Below the pieces are notes generated by a model. It worked only from the letters and a program-made list of their open reading frames with translations, was not told the DNA's origin and searched no databases. From Thermoleophilaceae bacterium (GTDB taxonomy: Bacteria; Actinomycetota; Thermoleophilia; Solirubrobacterales; Thermoleophilaceae), in NCBI GenBank assembly GCA_013812065.1, contig JACCUC010000186.1:1-35633 (forward strand): a DNA stretch of 35,633 nucleotides, in the 5' to 3' direction. Below are positions 30,324 through 35,633 of this stretch, piece after piece (position 1 is the first letter of the stretch; each line of letters opens with the position of its first letter). Position numbers and translations under genes: made by a program.

Positions 30324-31535
30324 CTACGCGGCGGCGGCGGCGAGCGCGCGAGCGTCGAGGGGCGCCTCCCGCCCCGAGAGTGCCTCGGGCGGAAGCGACT
30401 CGGCGACCGCCCGCGCGGCCTGGCGCAGCTCGCTGCGGGTGTGCGAGGCCATCACCGAGAGGCGCAGCCGCGAGGTTCCCTTCGGGACGGTCGGCGGGCG
30501 GATGGCCTGGGCGAACACCCCGCGCTCGAGGGCTCGCTCCGAGGCGCGGCTGGCCGCGGCCGGCGCCCCCACCACGAGCGGGACGATCTGCGTCCCCGAC
30601 GAGGCGACGTCGACGCCCTCAGCCGCCAGGCCGTCACGCAGGAGCCGGGCGTTTCGACCGAGCCGGGCGACGCGCTGGGGCTCGGCCCGCATGACGTCGA
30701 GCGCGGCGAGCGCTCCGGCCACCGCCGGAGGCGGCAGCGCCGTCGAGAAGATCAGCGTGCGCGCCGAGTTCACCAGGTAGCGAGCGATCGTCGCGTCGCA
30801 GCACGCGTACGCCCCGTAGGAGCCGAGCGCCTTGCCGAGGGTGCCGACGACCACGTCGACCTCCTCGGCGACCCCGGCGGCCGCGGCCGCTCCGCGCCCG
30901 CCCGGCCCCAGCGTCCCGGTCCCGTGGGCCTCGTCGACCATCAGCCGAGCGCCGTGGCGGCGCGCGAGCTCGACGGTGCCCGCGAGCGGCGCGACGTCGC
31001 CGTCCATCGAGAAGACGCCGTCGGTGACAATCAGGCTGGCCCGCCCCGCGGCCTCGCGCAGCCGCCACTCCAGGTGCTCGAGGTCGGCGTGGCGGTAGAC
31101 GAGCGTCTGAGCCCCCGCGAGGCGGCAGCCGTCGACGAGGCTCGCGTGGTTGAGCTCGTCGGAGAGTACGACCCCGCCCGCGCGCGCGAGCGCGGCCACG
31201 ATCCCGGTGTTGGCCAGGTAACCCGACCCGAACAGGACACACCGCTCGGCGCCCCTGAACTCGGCGAGCTCCTCCTCGAGGCGCCGATGGATCGTCATGT
31301 TCCCCGAGATCAGCCGCGAGGCGCCGGCGCCCACGCCCCAGCGCATGGCCGCATCAGCCGCAGCCTCGCGTACGCGCGGGTGGTCGGCGAGGCCGAGGTA
31401 GTTGTTCGAGCACAGCAGCAGGACGGGCCGGCCGTCGAGCAGGACGCGTGGCCCCTGCGGCCCCGAGACGAGGCGCATGCGCCGCAGCAGCCCGCGGTCG
31501 CTCAGCTCGTCGAGGTGTCGCTCGAGGTCGTCCAA
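30324..31535 (-). CDS. bioF: 8-amino-7-oxononanoate synthase
   Basis: PLP-dependent condensation of pimeloyl thioester with alanine to KAPA. 403 aa. CSNNYLGLADHPRVREAA, GVGAGASRLISGNMTIHRRL, SDELNHASLVDGCRLAG, MVDEAHGTGTLGPGGRG and PLP lysine Lys235 in GTLGKALGSYGAY. Glycine C-acetyltransferase is the closest alternative, excluded by the bio context. TTG start 4 nt after bioB. The Ala/Glu-rich C-terminus extends a little past the usual end. Confidence 0.94.
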   Translation of the reverse strand: MDDLERHLDELSDRGLLRRMRLVSGPQGPRVLLDGRPVLLLCSNNYLGLADHPRVREAAADAAMRWGVGAGASRLISGNMTIHRRLEEELAEFRGAERCVLFGSGYLANTGIVAALARAGGVVLSDELNHASLVDGCRLAGAQTLVYRHADLEHLEWRLREAAGRASLIVTDGVFSMDGDVAPLAGTVELARRHGARLMVDEAHGTGTLGPGGRGAAAAAGVAEEVDVVVGTLGKALGSYGAYACCDATIARYLVNSARTLIFSTALPPPAVAGALAALDVMRAEPQRVARLGRNARLLRDGLAAEGVDVASSGTQIVPLVVGAPAAASRASERALERGVFAQAIRPPTVPKGTSRLRLSVMASHTRSELRQAARAVAESLPPEALSGREAPLDARALAAAAA

Positions 31536-31539
31536 GCCG

Positions 31540-32739
31540 TCAGCCCCCGGGCGCCGCCGGATCGACCTGGACCACCTGGGGAAGGGCCACCGAGCCCTCC
31601 GCCGGTAGGGCGCGGTTGGGCGCCCCGTCCGGACGCGGGGGGACCGAGGGCTTCCTGTGGTGACGAAGCTGGGTCGAGGGATCCCAGAAGCGGGCCTCGG
31701 ACCGACTGTCGACGAGCGCGGCTCCCTCCGCCTGCGGGGCCTCGCCCTCGAGCCACCCCGACCGGTTGTCGGGCCGTGGGTTCGACCCGTTGTCGTCCTG
31801 GCGGGCGACGCTGAGCCCGAGCTCCTCGAACATCGCCCGGTCGTCGGCGGGCTCCGAGCCGAGCGTGGTCAGGAAGTTACCCATCATCACGCCGTTGATC
31901 CCGGCCCGCACGGCGAGTGCGTGGAGCTCGCCGAGGTTCTCGACCCGTCCTCCGCAGAGCCGGAACAGAGCGCCGGGGAGGATCAGGCGGAAGATGGCGA
32001 TCCACTTGACGGCCTCCCACGGGTCCATGTAATCGCGATCGCCGAACTTCGTTCCCGCCCGGGGGTTGAGCATGTTGATCGGCACGCTCGTAGGGTCGAT
32101 CTCGGCGAGCTGGAAGGCCATCTCGACCCGCTGGGCGCGCGACTCGCCGAGGTTGAGGATCCCCCCTACGCAGGTCTCGAGCCCCGCCTCGCGCACGGCG
32201 TCGATGGTCCGCAGGCGTCCCTCGTAGCGCACCGTCGTCGACACCTCGTCGTAGTAGCTCTCCGCGGTCTCGACGTTGTGGTGGACGCGCTGGATCCCGG
32301 CCTCCTTGAGCGCGCGCGCCCGGTCGGCCGACATGTGCCCGACCGACGCGCAGCGCTTGAGGCCGGTCTGCTCTGCGACGAGGCGGGCGCCGTCGAGGAT
32401 CTTCTGGAAGTCACGCTTCGAGAGGCCCTGGCCCTGGGTGACCATGCAGAAGCGGTGCGCGCCCGCCGCTTCCGCCGCCCTGGCGTGCTCGAGGATCTCC
32501 TCCGGCGACATCATCGCGTGCATCGGGGTGTCGGCCTCGGCGAAGCGCGACTGCGCGCAGAAGCCGCAGTCCTCGGCGCAGCCGCCCGACTTGGCGTTGA
32601 CGAGCGAGCACATGTCGGTCGAGTCCGCGAAGCGCTCGACGCGCGCGCGCCACGCGCGTTCGATCAGGGCCTCGATCTCGGCGTGGTCCTCGATCTCGCC
32701 GAGGGCGAGTGCTTCGTCGTAGCTGATGAGCGGCGGCAA
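31540..32739 (-). CDS. bioB: Biotin synthase with long C-terminal tail
   Basis: Radical SAM enzyme inserting sulfur into dethiobiotin. 399 aa. [4Fe-4S] motif C54-x3-C58-x2-C61 in GGCAEDCGFCAQSRF; MVTQGQGLSKRDF, VHHNVETAESYYDEV, CVGGILNLGESRAQRVEMAF, PINMLNPRAGTKFG and GVMMGNFLTTLG are typical. The known fold ends near residue 320. About 75 further residues (GWLEGEAPQAEG, RFWDPSTQLRHHRKP, then Pro/Ala-rich) are unusual. TTG start with GGAGG 4 nt upstream. Confidence 0.95.
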   Translation of the reverse strand: MPPLISYDEALALGEIEDHAEIEALIERAWRARVERFADSTDMCSLVNAKSGGCAEDCGFCAQSRFAEADTPMHAMMSPEEILEHARAAEAAGAHRFCMVTQGQGLSKRDFQKILDGARLVAEQTGLKRCASVGHMSADRARALKEAGIQRVHHNVETAESYYDEVSTTVRYEGRLRTIDAVREAGLETCVGGILNLGESRAQRVEMAFQLAEIDPTSVPINMLNPRAGTKFGDRDYMDPWEAVKWIAIFRLILPGALFRLCGGRVENLGELHALAVRAGINGVMMGNFLTTLGSEPADDRAMFEELGLSVARQDDNGSNPRPDNRSGWLEGEAPQAEGAALVDSRSEARFWDPSTQLRHHRKPSVPPRPDGAPNRALPAEGSVALPQVVQVDPAAPGG

Positions 32740-32758
32740 GGGGCCTCCGTGGCCGTGG

Positions 32759-32775
32759 ACGGTACGGGCACGGTA
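32759..32775 (-). promoter_or_regulatory. Tandem TACCGT boxes upstream of bioB
   Basis: On the minus strand TACCGT occurs twice (32759-32764 and 32770-32775), 11 nt apart, 19 and 30 nt before the TTG. They could be alternative -10 elements or half-sites of an operator. A ribosome binding site follows, so bioB is not leaderless. Confidence 0.35.
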
Positions 32776-32830
32776 GGCGGGCGGTCGGACGCGACGCCCG
32801 TCGGGCTCCAGGAGACGCCGTGCCTGCTCT

Positions 32831-33031
32831 CTACCCCAAGTGCGGGCTCGCCTCGGCGAACTCCCACCACTGGAGCGGAACCCACTCGCCGCCGACCCAG
32901 GCGTCCACGGCGGCCCCGCGTCCGGTCAGGCTCACGATCGTCCCGGCCGGGTAGCTATGCCCCGACAGTCCGCGGACCGCGACGAGCAGCTTCCCCCGTC
33001 TCCTCTCGGTCGAGCTTCCGCGGCGCGGCAC
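32831..33031 (-). CDS. Small hypothetical protein, SH3-like
   Basis: 66 aa from GTG 33031 (72 aa if the GTG at 33049 is used, which would overlap the crotonase). Basic N-terminus PRRGSSTERRRG, then LLVAVRGLSGHSYPAGTIVS and AAVDAWVGGEWVPLQWWEFA. The pattern of short strands with a Trp-rich end suggests a small beta-barrel. I do not recognise the family. Its position just after the crotonase stop and before bioB suggests co-transcription. Low complexity is absent, which favours a real gene. Confidence 0.5.
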   Translation of the reverse strand: MPRRGSSTERRRGKLLVAVRGLSGHSYPAGTIVSLTGRGAAVDAWVGGEWVPLQWWEFAEASPHLG

Positions 33032-33033
33032 GG

Positions 33034-33879
33034 TCAGCGTCCCTTCCACTCCGGAGCCCGCTTCTCCGCAAAGGCGGCCACGCCCTCGTGGAAGTCCTCG
33101 CTGTCAAAGCACGACTCGCGCAGCGCCACCAGCTCGCGCTCGAGGTCCTCCGGCAGCGCCCCCCGATGCTCGCGCAGGGCGCGCAGGATCCGCTTGTTGC
33201 CCGAGAGCGAGAGCGGCGAGTTGGCGGCGATCTCGGCGGCGACCGAGACCGATCGCTCTTCGAGCTCCCCGGGCTCGACGACGTGGTTCACGAGGCCGAT
33301 GGCGAGCGCGCGGTCGGCGTCCACGTTGCGCCCGACGTAGAAGAGCTCGTTGGTGGCCGCAAGGCCGCAGGTCTCGACGAACCTGCGCAACCCGGTGTGC
33401 GAGTAGATCAGACCGAGCTTGGCCGGCGGCATGCCGAGCTTCGCGCCGCGAACCGCCAGCCGCAGGTCGGCGGTGACCGCGAGCTCGAGGCCGCCGCCGA
33501 TGGCGGGGCCGTTGATCGCCGCGACCACCGGGTAGGGGTAGCGCTCGAGCGCCACGATGGCGTCGTGGAAGGGGTGGGCGACGAGCCGCTCGGCCTCGCG
33601 GGCGAAGAGCTCGGGATCGTGGAAGCCGCCGATGTCGTAGCCGGCCGAGAAGATCTCGCCCTCGCCGGCGATCAGCAGGCAGCGCGCGTCGAGGCGGCCG
33701 GTCGTCGCCGCGAGAGCGTCGAGCAGCTCGTGGTCGAGCGCGTTGCGCTTCGCGGGATTCGAGATCGTGAGCCGTGCGACCCCGGGGACGGGCTCGTCGA
33801 GCAGGAGCTTGCCCGAGGCCAGGCGCTCGGGCCCGCCGGCGGCGGAGCCGTCGCGGTCTGGGGCTCCGACCTTCGGCAA
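33034..33879 (-). CDS. Crotonase-family protein (enoyl-CoA hydratase/isomerase fold, possibly an acyl-CoA decarboxylase)
   Basis: 281 aa. Crotonase fold with oxyanion-hole segments EGEIFSAGYDIGGFHD and INGPAIGGGLELAVTADLRL. The first hydratase Glu is kept (GGGLELA), but the second, in the usual G-Q-P-E-x-x-L-G, is replaced: KLGMPPAKLGLIYSHTGLRR. This P-x-x-LG-x-x-Y form and the ending DSEDFHEGVAAFAEKRAPEW recall methylmalonyl-CoA decarboxylase (ScpB/YgfG), so hydratase activity is doubtful. The TTG at 33879 is preferred because GAGGAGG lies 6 nt upstream; an ATG at 33951 would extend it. Confidence 0.85.
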   Translation of the reverse strand: MPKVGAPDRDGSAAGGPERLASGKLLLDEPVPGVARLTISNPAKRNALDHELLDALAATTGRLDARCLLIAGEGEIFSAGYDIGGFHDPELFAREAERLVAHPFHDAIVALERYPYPVVAAINGPAIGGGLELAVTADLRLAVRGAKLGMPPAKLGLIYSHTGLRRFVETCGLAATNELFYVGRNVDADRALAIGLVNHVVEPGELEERSVSVAAEIAANSPLSLSGNKRILRALREHRGALPEDLERELVALRESCFDSEDFHEGVAAFAEKRAPEWKGR

Positions 33880-33925
33880 GGCTACCTCCTCGTGTCCGAT
33901 CGCTCTCAGAAACGCCCGCCGCGGC

Positions 33926-33931
33926 ACGATA
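33926..33931 (-). promoter_or_regulatory. Putative -10 element (TATCGT, minus strand) for the crotonase gene
   Basis: TATCGT lies 46 nt before TTG 33879, leaving a leader that contains GAGGAGG. It falls inside the longer alternative frame from 33951, which supports the shorter start. Confidence 0.35.
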
Positions 33932-33982
33932 CCGGCCGCGGAGCGGGTCATTGCGGTGCGCGAGACCCTCGAAGAAGTGAAG

Positions 33983-33988
33983 TAGGGT
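33983..33988 (+). promoter_or_regulatory. Putative -10 element (TAGGGT) for the glpK leader ORF and glpK
   Basis: TAGGGT ends 11 nt before ATG 34000, the first codon of a 21-codon ORF that ends on the glpK start. Confidence 0.45.
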
Positions 33989-33999
33989 ACCTCGGGCGG

Positions 34000-34065
34000 A
34001 TGACATTCCCCTGCTCCTCCGCGACGAGTGATGCGGGCGCGGCCCGGAGGCGCGCGGTGCGGTGA
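34000..34065 (+). CDS. Putative 21-aa leader ORF coupled to glpK
   Basis: ATG 34000 opens a frame of 21 codons (MTFPCSSATSDAGAARRRAV plus a final R). Its TGA (34063-34065) overlaps the glpK GTG (34062-34064) as GTGA. It starts at leaderless spacing after TAGGGT, and the glpK ribosome binding site GGAGG (34046-34050) lies inside it. Translation of this ORF could therefore control access to glpK. No conserved peptide is recognised. Confidence 0.4.
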   Translation: MTFPCSSATSDAGAARRRAVR

Positions 34066-35513
34066 TCCTCGGCATCGACCAGGGAACCACGGGCACCACC
34101 TGCCTGGTCCTCGACGAGCGAGCCCGGGTCGCCGGGCGCGCCAACCGCGAGCACCGCCAGCACTTCCCGCGCCCCGGCTGGGTAGAGCACGACCCCGAGG
34201 AGATCTGGGAGAGCGTTCAGGCCACCGTGCACGCCGCGCTCGCCGACGCCGGGACCGACGCCGGCGCGCTCGAGGCCATCGGCATCACCAACCAGCGCGA
34301 GACCGCCCTGGCCTGGGACCGCGACTCCGGCGAGCCGCTCGCGCGCGCGGTGGTGTGGCAGGACCGTCGCACGGCCGGGCGGTGTGACGAACTGCGCGAG
34401 CAGGGCCACGAGCAGCTCTTTCGCGAGCGTACCGGGCTCGTGCTCGACTCTTACTTCAGCGGGACGAAGTGGGAGTGGCTGTTGACCGAGGGCGGCGTCG
34501 ACCCCGGGCGCGCCGCCCTGGGCACGATCGACTCCTGGCTCGTCCACAAGCTGTGCGGCCGCCACGCCACCGATCACTCGAACGCCTCGCGCACGCTCCT
34601 CTTCGACATCCACGAGCGGCGCTTCGACCCCGAGCTGTGCGAGCTCCTGTCGATCCCGCCCGAGGCGCTTCCCGAGCCGCTGGCGAGTGCGCACGTCGTC
34701 GGCGCGACCGAGGCGCTCGGGGGCGGGCGGGGCGTCCCCGTGGCCGGCGTCGCCGGCGACCAGCAGGCCGCGCTCTTCGGCCAGGGCTGTCACGCGGCGG
34801 GACAGGGCAAGAACACCTACGGGACCGGCTCCTTCGTGCTCCAGAACACGGGCCCCGAGCCGCCGCCGCTCGCCCACGGGCTGCTCTCCACGCTCGCGTG
34901 GACGATCGGCGAGGAGCGGACCGACTACGCGGTCGAGGCGAGCATCTTCGTCACCGGCGCGGCGGTGCAGTGGCTGCGCGACGGGCTCGGGATCATCGCC
35001 GAGGCCGCCGAGACCGAGGGGCTCGCCCGCTCGCTCGACACAAACGACGGCGTCTACTTCGTGCCGGCGCTCACGGGCCTCGCCTCACCCCACTGGGATC
35101 CCTACGCGCGCGGAACGCTCGTCGGACTGACCCGCGGCAGCCACCGGGCTCACCTCGCGCGCGCCGCGCTCGAGGCGATCGCCTACCAGACGGTCGACGC
35201 GGTGCGCGCGATGGAGGAGGCCTCGGGCGAGGGGCTCGAGGAGCTGCGCGCCGACGGCGCGGCCGTGGAGAACGGCTGGCTGATGCAGTTCCAGGCCGAC
35301 GTGCTCGGGGTGCCGGTGATGGTGCCCGAGATCGTGGAGACGACAGCGCTCGGGGCCGGCGCGCTCGCCGGGGTCGCGGTCGGCACCTGGACCGAGGAGG
35401 ACGTGCGCGGACTGTGGAGGGAGGCCGCCCGGTACGAGCCGAGCATGTCCGCCGACGAGCGCGAGTCGCTGCTCGCGGGGTGGCACGCGGCTCTCGAGCG
35501 GGCGTGGGGGTAA
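34062..35513 (+). CDS. glpK: Glycerol kinase
   Basis: Phosphorylates glycerol to sn-glycerol 3-phosphate. 483 aa, slightly shorter than the usual 495-505. N-terminal phosphate loop ILGIDQGTTGTTCLV, ITNQRETALAWDR, VWQDRRTAGRCDEL, the substrate motif LDSYFSGTKWEWLL, DHSNASRTLLFDI, AGDQQAALFGQGC, KNTYGTGSFVLQNTG and the C-terminal ELRADGAAVENGWLMQFQAD. GTG 34062 is the only start after an in-frame stop at 34029-34031. GGAGG stands 11 nt upstream. A lipid-linked role is possible given the following gene. Confidence 0.94.
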   Translation: MILGIDQGTTGTTCLVLDERARVAGRANREHRQHFPRPGWVEHDPEEIWESVQATVHAALADAGTDAGALEAIGITNQRETALAWDRDSGEPLARAVVWQDRRTAGRCDELREQGHEQLFRERTGLVLDSYFSGTKWEWLLTEGGVDPGRAALGTIDSWLVHKLCGRHATDHSNASRTLLFDIHERRFDPELCELLSIPPEALPEPLASAHVVGATEALGGGRGVPVAGVAGDQQAALFGQGCHAAGQGKNTYGTGSFVLQNTGPEPPPLAHGLLSTLAWTIGEERTDYAVEASIFVTGAAVQWLRDGLGIIAEAAETEGLARSLDTNDGVYFVPALTGLASPHWDPYARGTLVGLTRGSHRAHLARAALEAIAYQTVDAVRAMEEASGEGLEELRADGAAVENGWLMQFQADVLGVPVMVPEIVETTALGAGALAGVAVGTWTEEDVRGLWREAARYEPSMSADERESLLAGWHAALERAWG

Positions 35514-35544
35514 CCGAAGCGCGCCGGCTGGGTATCGAAGGGAA

Positions 35545-35633
35545 GTGAAAGAGCAGGTCTACGTCGATTCTCGCCCGCCGGAGCACTTCACGCGGTTCCA
35601 CGAGCGCGTGCGCCGCGGGCGCCCCGACTGGGC
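35545..35633 (+). CDS. Partial CDS at the right edge, possibly a lysophospholipid acyltransferase
   Basis: GTG 35545, with AAGGGA 4-5 nt upstream, opens a frame of 29 codons to the window edge: MKEQVYVDSRPPEHFTRFHE then RVRRGRPDW. The stretch resembles the N-terminus I associate with actinobacterial 1-acylglycerol-3-phosphate acyltransferase-like proteins, and it follows glpK by 31 nt. That would fit use of glycerol 3-phosphate in phospholipid synthesis. No catalytic motif is reached, so the function is a weak guess. Confidence 0.45.
   Translation, partial: MKEQVYVDSRPPEHFTRFHERVRRGRPDW

Noticed and set aside
33880..33951. ATG 33951 as start of the crotonase
   Set aside because: A strong GAGGAGG sits just before TTG 33879, and the extra segment covers a TATCGT box.
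1..35633. tRNA genes, CRISPR arrays, transposases or attachment sites
   Set aside because: Intergenic spaces are almost all under 130 nt and none showed cloverleaf, spaced-repeat or terminal-repeat structure on reading; no mobile-element protein was recognised.

Overview
This is a very GC-rich, densely coded bacterial chromosome segment. The ribosomal-protein order (S17-L14-L24-L5-S14Z-S8-L6-L18-S5-L30-L15-SecY-Adk-Map-L36-S13-S11-S4-RpoA-L17), the zinc-ribbon S14, L36 and S4 and the promoter style point to an actinobacterium. Thermoleophilia (Solirubrobacterales/Gaiellales) is my best guess from overall flavour, not a demonstrated placement. No tRNA, rRNA, CRISPR array, insertion sequence or phage gene was recognised. 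Region 1 (1-10590) is the spc and alpha ribosomal operons with secY, adk, map and rpoA. infA is absent from its usual place between map and rpmJ. Region 2 (10602-17145) holds a SAM methyltransferase, a flavodoxin-family gene with an apparent frameshift, truA, surE overlapping ligA, and a patatin-like phospholipase. Region 3 (17142-22765) has, mostly on the minus strand, an acyl-CoA synthetase, a 58-aa HTH protein, a NIF3-family protein and two exported proteins (a PQQ-type sugar dehydrogenase and an RTX-repeat protein). On the plus strand are an 84-aa protein of unknown function and a rubredoxin. Region 4 (22782-32739) is a biotin locus split in two: bioA at one end, and bioB-bioF-bioD as a minus-strand operon at the other. 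Between them lie a membrane protein fused to a spermidine-synthase-like domain, a DUF3179 protein and a translationally coupled decarboxylase/homospermidine synthase pair. Together these suggest ornithine to putrescine to homospermidine without decarboxylated SAM. Region 5 (32831-35633) has a small SH3-like hypothetical protein, a crotonase with a methylmalonyl-CoA-decarboxylase-like active-site pattern, glycerol kinase preceded by a 21-codon upstream ORF, and the first 29 codons of a further gene. The most striking recurring signal is a TANNNT box ending 6-11 nt before the start codon of most genes that begin a transcription unit, usually without a Shine-Dalgarno sequence. I read these as -10 elements of leaderless transcripts. 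They also settle several start codons, for example at 24112 and 26933. Several convergent junctions carry compact GC hairpins without U-tracts, and one pair of convergent genes shares a CTAG palindrome as both stop codons.
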